A DNA stretch of 64,000 nucleotides from Paraburkholderia terricola (GTDB taxonomy: Bacteria; Pseudomonadota; Gammaproteobacteria; Burkholderiales; Burkholderiaceae): assembly GCF_900142195.1 (NCBI RefSeq), contig NZ_FRAB01000007.1, positions 62,001 to 126,000 on the forward strand. The letters run 5' to 3'. The notes under the pieces were generated by a model. It searched no databases. It was given only the letters and a program-made list of their open reading frames with translations, and was not told the DNA's origin. Shown here one piece after another: positions 9,342 through 17,178 of the stretch. Position numbers and translations under genes: made by a program. Positions within the stretch are counted from its first letter, which is position 1. The number at the start of each line of letters is the position of its first letter.

Positions 9342-10175
9342 ATGATTCCGCCGACCATCCCCAACCTCATCGAGCGCGCCGCCCACCACCCGTTTCTCGG
9401 CGAACATCTGGCAATGGGAACGGGCGCGCATCACGACATCGCGCTCGCACGCTTCGACGGGCAGGAGCTCACCAGCGCTTACGAGCCGATCTTCGACATC
9501 AGCGTGCATGCGTTGGCGCAGTCGTTGTCGTCGGGTCCGGAGGGGGTCGACCGTTTCGGCGATGAACTCGGCTTTCAGGCGGTCACCCAGCGTCTGGACG
9601 GGCCGCCGTTCGAGGTATTCGATCCGTTCGACCGCATCGTCGACGATCAGGAACTGGTCGCGCTCGACCGCATGTCGCGCGCGCTGCACGCGATCAATTT
9701 CTTCGGGACGCAGCGGCACGGTCTGCTGTTTCTACGCGTGCACGAACGTCTGCTCAAGAGCGTGAAGTACGACCACGGACTGCATTTTTCGACCGTGCTG
9801 GTGTCGTTCGGGCTGAACCCGTCGCGGGTGGTGATCGAATTGCCGGCCGCGGCGGTCGCGCATAAGACCTTCCTCGGCTATCTGACGCAGAGCTATCAGC
9901 GCTACGGCTTCAAGGTGGCGGGCAATCTGTCCAACGCGGGCCAGATTTTGTCGGTGTCGGAAACCGCGCGGCTCGATTTTCTGAAGATGGACGCCGCGAC
10001 CGCGTTGCGCGATGCGACCGTGAAACCGCTAGTGGGTTACGCGAACCGGTTGCGGATTCCGTTGATCTTCAATCGCGTGATGGATGAGCCGCAGTTCGTG
10101 GCCCTGCAACAGTACGACGTGCGCTTCGTGCAAGGGCCGTTGTTCAACGCGCATTACCACGACCGAGCGGTTTGA
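9342..10175 (+). CDS. Degenerate EAL-domain protein (probably non-catalytic)
   Basis: This is a 277-residue cytoplasmic protein with the overall EAL (c-di-GMP phosphodiesterase) pattern: YEPIFDIS near 47-54, RVVIELP, FLKMDAATA, and a C-terminal VRFVQGPLFN corresponding to the usual QGY-F end. The signature EAL tripeptide is replaced by QAV (79-81), the DDFGTG loop by NLSNAGQI, and the late E-G-V region by NRVMDEP, so most metal ligands are missing. I therefore infer a ligand-binding or protein-interaction role without hydrolysis. There is no GGDEF, PAS or membrane segment. The 3' end overlaps the convergent iclR gene by 32 bp. Confidence 0.8.
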   Translation: MIPPTIPNLIERAAHHPFLGEHLAMGTGAHHDIALARFDGQELTSAYEPIFDISVHALAQSLSSGPEGVDRFGDELGFQAVTQRLDGPPFEVFDPFDRIVDDQELVALDRMSRALHAINFFGTQRHGLLFLRVHERLLKSVKYDHGLHFSTVLVSFGLNPSRVVIELPAAAVAHKTFLGYLTQSYQRYGFKVAGNLSNAGQILSVSETARLDFLKMDAATALRDATVKPLVGYANRLRIPLIFNRVMDEPQFVALQQYDVRFVQGPLFNAHYHDRAV

Positions 10176-11022
10176 TCGGCGGCTTGATCGGCCGGTTGAT
10201 GTGCCTTGCGGTTGTACGCGCCGGCGCTTCGACCGTATCGCCCAGGCGCCGCGCGAGCGCCTTGAGCCGCGGCGCGACGGTTTCACGAAACACCTCCTCT
10301 CCCATCGACGACGCCGGCCCGCTGCAACTCAGCACCAGCCAGCGTCCTTCACGCGGCTCGCGAAACGGCACGGCCACCGCGTTCACGTCGTCGTGCCACG
10401 CGCGGAACGAATAGCAGCAGCCTTCGCCGGCGAACGCGGCGATCGACTTTTCCACCTCCGCGATCAGCGCCGCGCCTGGCGCGCCTGGTTTACCCGCCGC
10501 TTTCCTGAGCTCGGCGAGCAACGCGGCGCGCACGTCCGCCGGCTGCACGGCGAGATACGCGCGCCCCATCGAACTCGTCAGCATCGACAGTTTCGAACCC
10601 GATGCGAGCCCGAGCGTCAACGCGGTTTCGCTGCGGATCGTCTCCAGATAAATCATGTCGAGCCCGTCGCGGCAACCGAGCGAAACCGCCGCGCCCACCT
10701 CGCGCGCGAAATTACGCATATGCGGACGAGCCAGTTCGAGCGTGTCCGTGCCCGAAAGCAATGCGAATCCTAGTGAGAGCACGCCGGCGTCGAGCGCGTA
10801 TTTGCCCAGCGTTTCATCGAGCCGCAGATAACCCAGCACGCTCAGCGTGTAAGCGAGGCGGTTGACCGTCGCCTTCGGCAAACCGGTGCGTTCGACGAAA
10901 TCGCGATTGCCCAGCATTGTTTCGCCCGGCTTGAACGCGCGCAGCAAGTCCAGCCCGCGCGCGAGGGCAACGACGAATTTGCGCTCGTCGAGCGGTTCGG
11001 AGAGGGTGGATGCAGGCGTCAT
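10144..11022 (-). CDS. IclR-family transcriptional regulator
   Basis: This is a 292-residue DNA-binding regulator. The N-terminal winged helix (GLPKATVNRLAYTLSVLGYL) follows the typical opening FVVALARGLDLLRAF; the rest is the effector-binding IclR domain (YLETIRSETALTLGLASGS, SMGRAYLA). The ATG at 11022 (MTPASTL) is preferred over a TTG at 11052. It is divergent from glutaryl-CoA dehydrogenase with a near-perfect palindrome between the starts, so it probably controls that gene and itself, perhaps in response to glutarate or glutaryl-CoA; this is inference. The C-terminal tail PIKPPIKP comes from an in-frame 12-bp repeat and is probably dispensable. Confidence 0.92.
   Translation of the reverse strand: MTPASTLSEPLDERKFVVALARGLDLLRAFKPGETMLGNRDFVERTGLPKATVNRLAYTLSVLGYLRLDETLGKYALDAGVLSLGFALLSGTDTLELARPHMRNFAREVGAAVSLGCRDGLDMIYLETIRSETALTLGLASGSKLSMLTSSMGRAYLAVQPADVRAALLAELRKAAGKPGAPGAALIAEVEKSIAAFAGEGCCYSFRAWHDDVNAVAVPFREPREGRWLVLSCSGPASSMGEEVFRETVAPRLKALARRLGDTVEAPARTTARHINRPIKPPIKPLGRGNAR
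10172..10201. repeat. 12-bp tandem repeat at the overlapping 3' ends of the EAL and iclR genes
   Basis: TTGATCGGCGGC (10172-10183) and TTGATCGGCCGG (10184-10195) are followed by a partial unit TTGATG (10196-10201). On the minus strand the repeat encodes the P-I-K-P tail of the IclR protein; on the plus strand the first unit supplies the EAL gene stop codon. It looks like slippage expansion in a region where both genes tolerate change. Confidence 0.7.
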
Positions 11023-11057
11023 CAGGTGATACACTCGATCGGTGATTTGCAAAACAT

Positions 11058-11076
11058 TGTTTCGCTTAGCGGAACA
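11058..11076. promoter_or_regulatory. IclR-type operator between iclR and gcdH
   Basis: TGTTTCGCTTAGCGGAACA is a 19-bp near-perfect palindrome (TGTT-n-CGCT-n-AGCG-n-AACA). It lies in the 95-bp divergent spacer, 35 nt from the iclR start and 41 nt from the gcdH start. The half-site resembles the GGAAC-type halves reported for IclR regulators of aromatic and acyl-CoA pathways. Position and symmetry make it the best candidate binding site for the adjacent regulator. Confidence 0.7.
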
Positions 11077-11117
11077 TAAGTCAAGTTGGAATCAAGCAAG
11101 GAATCAGGAGATACGTC

Positions 11118-12308
11118 ATGGCCGAGGCCGCGCAGTTTCACTGGGAAGACCCGCTGCTGCTCGATCAGCAGCTCACCGAAGACGAACGCATGGTGCGCGA
11201 GGCCGCTGCGGCCTATGCGCAGGACAAGCTGCAGCCGCGCGTGCTCGAAGCGTTCCGTCATGAAAAGACCCACATCGAGATTTTTCGCGAAATGGGTGAA
11301 CTCGGCCTGCTCGGCCCGACGATTCCCGAGCAATACGGCGGCCCCGGTTTGAACTACGTCGCATACGGCCTGATCGCGCGTGAAGTGGAGCGCGTCGATT
11401 CCGGCTACCGGTCGATGATGTCCGTGCAGTCCTCGCTGGTGATGGTGCCCATCCACGAATTCGGCTCGGAGGCGCAGAAGCGGAAGTACCTGCCGAAACT
11501 CGCCACCGGCGAATGGATCGGCTGCTTCGGGTTGACCGAACCGAACCATGGCTCCGATCCGGGCAGCATGGTCACGCGCGCGAAGAAGGTGGACGGCGGC
11601 TATTCGCTGTCGGGCTCGAAGATGTGGATCACCAATTCGCCGATCGCGGACGTGTTCGTCGTGTGGGCGAAGCTCGAGGAAAACGGCAAGGACGCGATTC
11701 GCGGCTTCATTCTCGAGAAAGGCTGGAAGGGGCTGTCTGCGCCCGTCATCCATGGCAAGGTGGGCTTGCGGGCGTCGATCACCGGCGAAATCGTGCTCGA
11801 CGAAGTGTTCGTTCCCGAAGAAAACCGTTTTCCGGAAGTCAGCGGCTTGCGCGGTCCGTTCACGTGTCTGAATTCGGCGCGCTACGGTATCGCCTGGGGC
11901 GCGCTCGGCGCAGCCGAAGCATGCTGGCACACCGCGCGTCAGTACGTGCTGGATCGCAAGCAATTCGGCCGGCCGCTCGCCGCGAACCAGTTGATCCAGA
12001 AGAAACTCGCCGACATGCAAACCGAAATCACGCTCGGCCTGCAAGGCGTGCTGCGCCTCGGCCGCATGAAGGACGAAGGCACGGCGGCCGTGGAGATCAC
12101 CTCGATCATGAAACGCAACTCATGCGGCAAGGCGCTGGACATTGCGCGGCTCGCGCGCGACATGCTCGGCGGCAACGGCATCTCCGACGAGTTCGGCGTC
12201 GCGCGGCATCTGGTGAATCTGGAAGTGGTCAACACCTACGAAGGCACGCACGACATTCACGCGCTGATTCTCGGGCGCGCGCAAACGGGAATTCAGGCGT
12301 TTTTCTGA
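11118..12308 (+). CDS. gcdH: Glutaryl-CoA dehydrogenase
   Basis: This FAD-dependent acyl-CoA dehydrogenase oxidises and decarboxylates glutaryl-CoA to crotonyl-CoA in lysine, tryptophan and glutarate breakdown. It has 396 residues. FAD- and substrate-binding segments [16 protein letters not shown] and [13 protein letters not shown] are present, and the catalytic base is Glu375 in NTYEGTHD. The Arg-rich substrate-recognition region ([22 protein letters not shown]) is typical of the glutaryl enzyme. AGGAG precedes ATG 11118 at about 8 nt. It is a single-gene unit ending in a strong terminator and divergent from iclR; no CoA-transferase is adjacent, unlike in some pseudomonads. Confidence 0.95.
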   Translation: MAEAAQFHWEDPLLLDQQLTEDERMVREAAAAYAQDKLQPRVLEAFRHEKTHIEIFREMGELGLLGPTIPEQYGGPGLNYVAYGLIAREVERVDSGYRSMMSVQSSLVMVPIHEFGSEAQKRKYLPKLATGEWIGCFGLTEPNHGSDPGSMVTRAKKVDGGYSLSGSKMWITNSPIADVFVVWAKLEENGKDAIRGFILEKGWKGLSAPVIHGKVGLRASITGEIVLDEVFVPEENRFPEVSGLRGPFTCLNSARYGIAWGALGAAEACWHTARQYVLDRKQFGRPLAANQLIQKKLADMQTEITLGLQGVLRLGRMKDEGTAAVEITSIMKRNSCGKALDIARLARDMLGGNGISDEFGVARHLVNLEVVNTYEGTHDIHALILGRAQTGIQAFF

Positions 12309-12335
12309 TGTCTTCCTGACATGCCGATAAGAAGC

Positions 12336-12367
12336 AAAAGGCCGGTTCACCTCGAACCGGCCTTTTT
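12336..12367. terminator. Bidirectional intrinsic terminator between gcdH and the peroxiredoxin gene
   Basis: AAAAGGCCGGTTC (12336-12348) pairs perfectly with GAACCGGCCTTTT (12354-12366) around the loop ACCTC, with a T-run on the plus strand and the mirrored A-run giving T on the minus strand. It serves the convergent gcdH and peroxiredoxin genes. Confidence 0.95.
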
Positions 12368-12419
12368 CGTTGTGACGCCGCGCTGCAGCTAACGGCGCGC
12401 TTCACGGTGCATCAACCGC

Positions 12420-13058
12420 CTACTTGTTCGGCTGCGGCGTCATGCGCAGGTACGGACGCAGCGCCTTGTAGCCCTTCGGGAACTTCTGCTTGATGACTTC
12501 CTCGTCTTTCAACGACGGCACGATCACCACGTCATCGCCCTGCTTCCAGTTGCCGGGCGTGGCGACCGAGTGGTTGTCGGTGAGTTGCAGCGAGTCGATC
12601 ACGCGCAGCACTTCGTCGAAGTTGCGGCCCGTGCTCGCCGGATACGTGATGATCAGACGCACCTTCTTTTTCGGATCGATCACGAAGAGCGAGCGGACCG
12701 TGAGCGTTTCATTGGCGTTGGGGTGGATCATGTCGTACAGCTCGGCCACCTTGCGGTCGCCGTCGGCGAGAATCGGGAAGCCGACATTGGCGGCTTGCGT
12801 CTCGTTGATGTCCTTGATCCATTCCTTATGCGACTCCGCGCTGTCGACCGACAACGCGATCGTCTTCACGTTGCGCTTTGCGAACTCGTCGGCCAGCTTC
12901 GCCGTCAGGCCGAGTTCCGTGGTGCAGACGGGCGTGAAATCGGCGGGGTGCGAGAACAGCACGCCCCAGCTATCGCCCAGCCATTCATGGAACTTGATGC
13001 GGCCGACACTCGACTCCTGTTCGAAATCGGGTGCGATATCGCCAAGACGTAGACTCAT
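12420..13058 (-). CDS. 1-Cys peroxiredoxin (Prx6 family)
   Basis: This cytoplasmic thiol peroxidase is predicted to reduce hydrogen peroxide and alkyl hydroperoxides. It has 212 residues. The peroxidatic cysteine is Cys45 in DFTPVCTTE. I see no other cysteine in the protein, so it is a 1-Cys enzyme needing an external thiol reductant. The extended C-terminal half (WKQGDDVVIVPSLKDEE) is the Prx6-type dimerisation region. A good AAAGGAG precedes the ATG. The gene is single, shares a terminator with gcdH, and its upstream 343-nt spacer contains a possible -10 (TATGAT on the minus strand) but no recognisable OxyR site. Confidence 0.95.
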   Translation of the reverse strand: MSLRLGDIAPDFEQESSVGRIKFHEWLGDSWGVLFSHPADFTPVCTTELGLTAKLADEFAKRNVKTIALSVDSAESHKEWIKDINETQAANVGFPILADGDRKVAELYDMIHPNANETLTVRSLFVIDPKKKVRLIITYPASTGRNFDEVLRVIDSLQLTDNHSVATPGNWKQGDDVVIVPSLKDEEVIKQKFPKGYKALRPYLRMTPQPNK

Positions 13059-13401
13059 GTTGCATCTCCTTTAAAGTATTCGGGCATTCCGCGCGAGCAT
13101 TCGCCCGCGCCGCCCCGCCACGATAAATCATATGGTAGCGGCGGTACATGACGAACCAACATCGCGTCACTACTTTATGCGTTTTTGTAATTTTCACCGA
13201 TATAGTGGAAACTTTGCGGGACAGATCAACTCCATCGGAGGCAAACTGTCGCCTGCAATGTGTTGCGGGTCGTCGTGCAATGGCTTTGCTTCAACCGGGA
13301 ACGGTTCGTGCGTTCGCTTGCGTCAACCGAGCACTGCGCTCGCCAGCGGCCGTTTCTTTGGTTACGATTCACGCGTGGCGTGAGACGAAGGGGAGCTGTC
13401 A
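13059..13401. other. Intergenic region, peroxiredoxin / YqjD-like gene
   Basis: This 343-nt divergent spacer is lower in GC than its surroundings near 13120-13210 and presumably holds promoters for both genes. Overlapping short frames here have no coding character. I see no repeat or RNA gene. Confidence 0.5.
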
Positions 13402-13704
13402 ATGTCGGAAGTCAACAAGGAGAGATTGATGTCGGATATCAAAACGGTCCTCGCGGACGCAGAAGATTTGCTGAAACAGGCCGCGAGCGCCACCGGCGAG
13501 CGCGCCTCGGAGTTGCGTGAAACGGCGCTTACGCGTCTGAAACAGGCGAAGGAAAAGGCGGCTGACGTCCAGGTCGTGGTGGTCGAAAAAGGCAAGAAGG
13601 CCGCCCGCGCCACCGACGACTACGTGCACGAGCATCCGTGGGCATCGATCGGCATCGCGGCGGGTGCGGGCGTGCTGCTGGGGTTGTTGATCAACCGCAA
13701 GTAA
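13402..13704 (+). CDS. DUF883 / ElaB-YqjD family membrane-anchored protein
   Basis: This is a 100-residue protein with a long charged amphipathic helix (LADAEDLLKQAASATGERAS onward), then the conserved DDYVHEHPWASIGIAAG and a single glycine-rich C-terminal membrane helix ending in NRK. YqjD and ElaB of E. coli are stationary-phase C-tail-anchored proteins that bind ribosomes; the role here is inferred from that family. Two starts both have good Shine-Dalgarno sequences: ATG 13402 (GGGGAG) and ATG 13432 (AAGGAG). The second begins at MSDIKTVLAD, where family homology starts, so two N termini or a start at 13432 are possible. It heads a YqjD-YqjE-like cluster. Confidence 0.88.
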   Translation: MSEVNKERLMSDIKTVLADAEDLLKQAASATGERASELRETALTRLKQAKEKAADVQVVVVEKGKKAARATDDYVHEHPWASIGIAAGAGVLLGLLINRK

Positions 13705-13752
13705 CACGGTGACGCTGCCGGACGGTCGCGTCCGGCCCACTGGTAAATCGAG

Positions 13753-13783
13753 CGGACCGGCGCATGCCTGGCCGGTCCGTTTC
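13753..13783 (+). terminator. Hairpin after the YqjD-like gene, possible attenuator
   Basis: CGGACCGGC (13753-13761) pairs with GCCGGTCCG (13771-13779), followed by TTTCT. It sits inside the 136-nt gap between the YqjD- and YqjE-like genes, so it could terminate part of the transcripts and lower expression of the downstream genes. Confidence 0.5.
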
Positions 13784-13840
13784 TCCTGGCGCGCACCTTT
13801 GCACGCGCCGCCCAGGCCATCACGCGCAACGCCCACAGCC

Positions 13841-14227
13841 ATGACGATCGAAACACAAACACAGCGCGCAGAACATAGTCCGTTACGCCGCATCGTCGGT
13901 TCGGTGTTCGCCATTCTGCAAACGCGGCTCGAACTGGTCGGTATCGAGCTCGCCGAGGAAAAAGACCGGCTGCTCGCCGTGCTGTTCCTCGGTCTCGCCG
14001 CCATGATGCTCGCCACGATGGCCTTGATCGCCTTGACCGCGCTGATCGCCATTGCGTTCTGGGACACCTACCGATGGCAGGCGCTCGCCGGCATTACCGC
14101 CGTGTATGCGATTGCGGGATTAGTCTGTGCGCTGAAAGCGCGCAGCGGTTTGCGCAACGCACCGCTGGTGTTCGAGGCCACCCTTGCGGAATTCGAAAAA
14201 GACCGCGACGTGTTCCGCAAACCGTGA
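13841..14227 (+). CDS. YqjE / phage-holin-superfamily membrane protein
   Basis: This is a 128-residue inner-membrane protein. A polar N terminus with the helix LQTRLELVGIELAEEKDRL is followed by two hydrophobic segments (about 47-72 and 78-98) and a charged tail. This layout matches YqjE, which is encoded next to YqjD in E. coli. The ATG at 13841 starts MTIETQTQ; an upstream frame from 13709 would add a proline/arginine-rich stretch without coding character. The function is unknown; a membrane stress or envelope role shared with the YqjD-like neighbour is inferred from conserved pairing. Confidence 0.82.
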   Translation: MTIETQTQRAEHSPLRRIVGSVFAILQTRLELVGIELAEEKDRLLAVLFLGLAAMMLATMALIALTALIAIAFWDTYRWQALAGITAVYAIAGLVCALKARSGLRNAPLVFEATLAEFEKDRDVFRKP

Positions 14228-14334
14228 CAACCCACGCGCAACGGGTGTCGCTACGATGCCCGGCGCTTGCGTTGGGATTTCGAGCGATTTGCAGCGCCGT
14301 TTGACTGCACCACCTTCACTGCCGCCGACACACC

Positions 14335-14805
14335 ATGAGCCAAAGCCATTCCGATACCGCCTTCCGTGCCAAGCGCCAACCGGCCAAGGATCTGAGCGCG
14401 CCACACTTGCGAGCGTTGCGCAAGGAATTGCTGCTGGTGCGCGCGGATGTGGAGCGCATGGAACTCGCTCAGGCCACCATCGAATTGCGGCAGGCGGTCA
14501 CGCATTTCAGTTGGCTCAAGTTTATTCTGCCGGGCTTGGGCGGCGTGCGCGTGGGCAAAGGAACGAAGTCGAGCTTGATCAACGCGGGGACCATTGGCGT
14601 GCTCCTCAAACAGTATCCCCTCATCAGTTCGATCGCCTCGCTGGTTCTCGCCAAACCGCTGCGTGCAACCGTCGCGGCAGGTGCAAAACCCGCACTGAAG
14701 TGGGGCGGCCTCGCGCTTGCCGCATGGGAAGCGTATCGGATCTGGCAGCAAATGAAGCGCGATTCCGCTGCGCCTCGTACCGTCAAGACCGAATCGAACC
14801 CGTAA
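14335..14805 (+). CDS. Conserved hypothetical membrane-associated protein of the yqjDE cluster
   Basis: This is a 156-residue protein with an N-terminal charged helix (LRALRKELLLVRADVERMELAQ), a central hydrophobic region (FSWLKFILPGLGG; ISSIASLVLAKPL) and a third short hydrophobic stretch before a lysine/arginine-rich tail. It may be the DUF3318-type protein seen third in this cluster in related genomes, but I am not sure of the number. It probably acts with the two upstream proteins. There is no enzyme motif. The convergent pilE gene ends 46 nt downstream. Confidence 0.75.
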   Translation: MSQSHSDTAFRAKRQPAKDLSAPHLRALRKELLLVRADVERMELAQATIELRQAVTHFSWLKFILPGLGGVRVGKGTKSSLINAGTIGVLLKQYPLISSIASLVLAKPLRATVAAGAKPALKWGGLALAAWEAYRIWQQMKRDSAAPRTVKTESNP

Positions 14806-14851
14806 CGGTGAGCGCGGCATTGCTTGCGGCAGAAGCCCTGCCTCTGCCTGG

Positions 14852-15289
14852 TTAGCCCGTATTCCAGCATTCGCCGCTTGCCGGCGTCACACCGTTTGCT
14901 CCATTCCTGTTGCCTCGCTGCCCCGTCGCGTCGAGCGTGAAAACCCCACAGGGGTCGTCGCGCATCGGACCGGTTTCGCTCGGCGCGGCCTCTATCGAAT
15001 AGCCACCATTGGAATCGTCCGCCTGCAGCACGCGCAGCCGGTAGACCGCCGCGCCGAATTGCGGCGCCTGGTCCATGCCCGGCAACAGCGTGGACGCGCT
15101 GCCGCTTGCCGCGCCCGCGCCCTCGACGAATTGCGCGGCGCGATAAAGGGCGGACGCGGCGTCGATGCGATGCGTTCGCGCGACGTGATCGCGATACGAA
15201 GGTACGGCGAACACTGCCAGCGTGGCGACTATCGCCAGCGTGATCATCAGTTCGAGCAGCGTGAATGCGGATGTGTGCAGCCTTGTCAT
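14852..15289 (-). CDS. pilE: PilE-like minor type IV prepilin
   Basis: This is a 145-residue prepilin. The class III signal is MTRLHTSA followed by FTLLELMITLAIVATLAVFA, which gives the hydrophobic alpha-helix and the conserved Glu at position +5. The residue before the cleavage site is Ala, not the usual Gly; prepilin peptidase tolerates Ala better than most replacements. Downstream, two cysteines (DPCGVF and GECWNTG) form the expected C-terminal disulfide loop. GGGAGG precedes ATG 15289. It is the last gene of the fimT-pilV-pilW-pilX-pilE operon and probably forms part of the minor-pilin tip complex that primes pilus assembly. Confidence 0.88.
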   Translation of the reverse strand: MTRLHTSAFTLLELMITLAIVATLAVFAVPSYRDHVARTHRIDAASALYRAAQFVEGAGAASGSASTLLPGMDQAPQFGAAVYRLRVLQADDSNGGYSIEAAPSETGPMRDDPCGVFTLDATGQRGNRNGANGVTPASGECWNTG

Positions 15290-15299
15290 GGACCTCCCG

Positions 15300-15902
15300 T
15301 CAGAATGGCCGTGCGGCGACGTGGCGCCAATGACGCTCGATCGTTTCGTCCTCGATGACCAGCTGCATCTGCAACCAGACCTGTGACTCGTTGTTACGGC
15401 CGAAGCCACGCGAGGTCAGCAGATAGGCTCGAGCATCGGCGCGGGTGCCGAGACGCCAGGCTTCGATCAGGCATTGCGGCGCGCGCACCGATCCTGGCCA
15501 TTGCGCAAGGGGCGCGACGGCGTTCGCCTCGAAGGCGGCTTCGAGTTTCCATTGCGCCGGCTCTCCGGGCGCGGCCGGCATCGGCGTCACGGATGCTGCC
15601 GCGATGGCACTGCGCGCGCACAGGAGCAACGCCGAATCGGCGGCATGAAACGCCTGCAAATAATCGCGCACGTTGGTGGTGGCGCGCGCCGCCGCAAGCG
15701 ATGTTTCGAACCAGGCCGCGGAGGTGGTCAGCATCATCGCTGAAATCAGCAGGACGATTGGCAGGACTGCGCCGCTTTGACGATCGCGGAATCGGCCGCC
15801 TGCCATGCGCATGATGCGTCCGAGATATTGCGGCTGCTCGCGGCCTCGTGAATGCTTCCCGCAAGCGCCGCGCAACGCCAGTTTGCTTCGACGTTTCACC
15901 AT
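15300..15902 (-). CDS. pilX: PilX-like pilus assembly protein
   Basis: This is a 200-residue protein with a basic N terminus, then RQSGAVLPIVLLISAMMLTTSAAW, the PilX N-terminal hydrophobic helix, and the conserved QAFHAADSALLLCARSA that follows it in this family. It lacks the Glu+5 of ordinary pilins in a clear form, as is common for PilX. Its ATG (15902) shares one base with the pilW stop codon (TGATG), so it is translationally coupled. PilX-type minor pilins help initiate the pilus fibre; pilY1, often encoded next to it, is not in this operon. Confidence 0.85.
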   Translation of the reverse strand: MVKRRSKLALRGACGKHSRGREQPQYLGRIMRMAGGRFRDRQSGAVLPIVLLISAMMLTTSAAWFETSLAAARATTNVRDYLQAFHAADSALLLCARSAIAAASVTPMPAAPGEPAQWKLEAAFEANAVAPLAQWPGSVRAPQCLIEAWRLGTRADARAYLLTSRGFGRNNESQVWLQMQLVIEDETIERHWRHVAARPF

Positions 15903-16735
15903 CAAGAGGCCTCCGCATGATTGCGTATCGCGACTCGCCGCGAGAACGCCTGCCGAGCGCGCGAATCCGCCCCAGGCATGCTGACGCCGTCGCAATCGAC
16001 GTAGGGCAAGCGCTGGCTCCGTGGCGCGCCGCGCACCAGCACACAGAGATCGACCGCAACGATGCTGGCCCATTGATCGGCCGTCACCGCCGAAGCGTCG
16101 ACCGCGCTCGGCGCGCCTGCCAGCCAGTACTTGAGCCGCACCCGTTCGACGCCTTCGATGAGCGGCTGCGCGAATCCCACCCTGCCGCTGCCTTCGCAGT
16201 AAAGCTCGGGCTCGCCCGTCGAACCACTGACGCGGGCGAAATATCGATTGACCACGGGCACGCCCTGGTCGCCGAGCGCCGCGCCGCTGTCCGCCACAGC
16301 CTGACCGAGACAGTCCGTTATTTGTCCGCTCGCGGAGGGCCACGTGGAGACGTTGTCTCCCACGTAGCGTACGGCCACGCCGTCCGAGTGACCGGGCAAC
16401 GTCTCGCAGGCAAGACTGTCGTCGGCCCCTGTCGGGCGACCGCCCGAACATCCGAACAAGGGCGGCGGACTGTTGTAACGCGCGACGTCCGCGGGCACGA
16501 AGCCGGCCATTTGTAATTGCTGGCCAACCAGCGTAAGCGCCGTCAAGCCGGCTTCGCGAATGCGCATCGCATCGCCCGCGTGTTCGAATGCGGAGCGCTG
16601 CGTGGTGTACAGCGACACCGCACCCGCGGTCACCACCAGTCCCAGCGCCATGGCGATCACAAACTCGACCAGCGTATGACCGTGTTGGGCGCGTTGGGCG
16701 CGTTGGGCGCGTGCACGATACAGGCGCCGCGTCAT
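15902..16735 (-). CDS. pilW: PilW-like minor prepilin
   Basis: This is a 277-residue protein. A 19-residue arginine/glutamine-rich leader ends in QHG, followed by HTLVEFVIAMALGLVVTAGA. The cleavage Gly and Glu+5 are present, but the first mature residue is His where pilins normally have a hydrophobic Phe or Met. A family segment (SLYTTQRSAFEHAGDAMRIREAG) follows. The ATG at 16735 overlaps the pilV stop as ATGA. The leader contains three RAQ repeats from a 9-bp DNA repeat. It probably works with PilV and PilX in the minor-pilin tip complex. Confidence 0.87.
   Translation of the reverse strand: MTRRLYRARAQRAQRAQHGHTLVEFVIAMALGLVVTAGAVSLYTTQRSAFEHAGDAMRIREAGLTALTLVGQQLQMAGFVPADVARYNSPPPLFGCSGGRPTGADDSLACETLPGHSDGVAVRYVGDNVSTWPSASGQITDCLGQAVADSGAALGDQGVPVVNRYFARVSGSTGEPELYCEGSGRVGFAQPLIEGVERVRLKYWLAGAPSAVDASAVTADQWASIVAVDLCVLVRGAPRSQRLPYVDCDGVSMPGADSRARQAFSRRVAIRNHAEAS
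16684..16710. repeat. 9-bp tandem repeat x3 in the pilW leader
   Basis: Three exact copies of GTTGGGCGC run from 16684 to 16710. On the minus strand they encode successive RAQ tripeptides in the cytoplasmic leader just before the prepilin cleavage site. Copy-number change would lengthen or shorten the leader by three residues without a frameshift. Confidence 0.85.
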
Positions 16736-17178
16736 TTCACGAACGCCAGCGCAACGCATGAGGAACCCGCAGGGACGTCCACGCCGCCGCAAGACTCGGG
16801 CTTGTCGATCACGTCGTCGGCACCTGGCATGTCTCGCACGGACGCCCATGTGACGCGCGCAAAAGAGACGCCGCCACTGTCAGCCACCGAAGCCTGACCT
16901 TGCGGCAGAAGAGCGGCTGCATGCACGCTCCATTGCCTGATCGCGGAATCGCCAGCGGAGGGCTCGCGCATCGTTTCCGCGACGGAGTCGGCGATCCACG
17001 CGGCGTGTTCGCGCATCGCCATCGCACGAGCTTCGCGCGCGCTCCACACCTGACCGGCGATCAACCCGAGGGCCGTGACGGCCATCAACACGACGGCCAG
17101 CATGACTTCGATCAGCGTGCTGCCGCGGCGTTTCGATCCGCTGCGGCGTGACCATCGGCTCTGTGAATATCGCCTCAT
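16732..17178 (-). CDS. pilV: PilV-like minor prepilin
   Basis: This is a 148-residue protein with the leader MRRYSQSRWSRRSGSKRRG and the mature start STLIEVMLAVVLMAVTALGL, giving the standard Gly cleavage residue and Glu+5. A following segment (WSAREARAMAMREHAAWIADSVAETMRE) is the extended helix typical of PilV. Two cysteines near the C terminus (ESCGG and SSCVA) could form a disulfide. The ATG at 17178 overlaps the fimT stop as ATGA. It is the second gene of the minor-pilin operon. Confidence 0.87.
   Translation of the reverse strand: MRRYSQSRWSRRSGSKRRGSTLIEVMLAVVLMAVTALGLIAGQVWSAREARAMAMREHAAWIADSVAETMREPSAGDSAIRQWSVHAAALLPQGQASVADSGGVSFARVTWASVRDMPGADDVIDKPESCGGVDVPAGSSCVALAFVK

Noticed and set aside
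13132..13429. Small frames in the peroxiredoxin/YqjD spacer
   Set aside because: Three overlapping frames of similar length, none with a Shine-Dalgarno sequence or recognisable composition.
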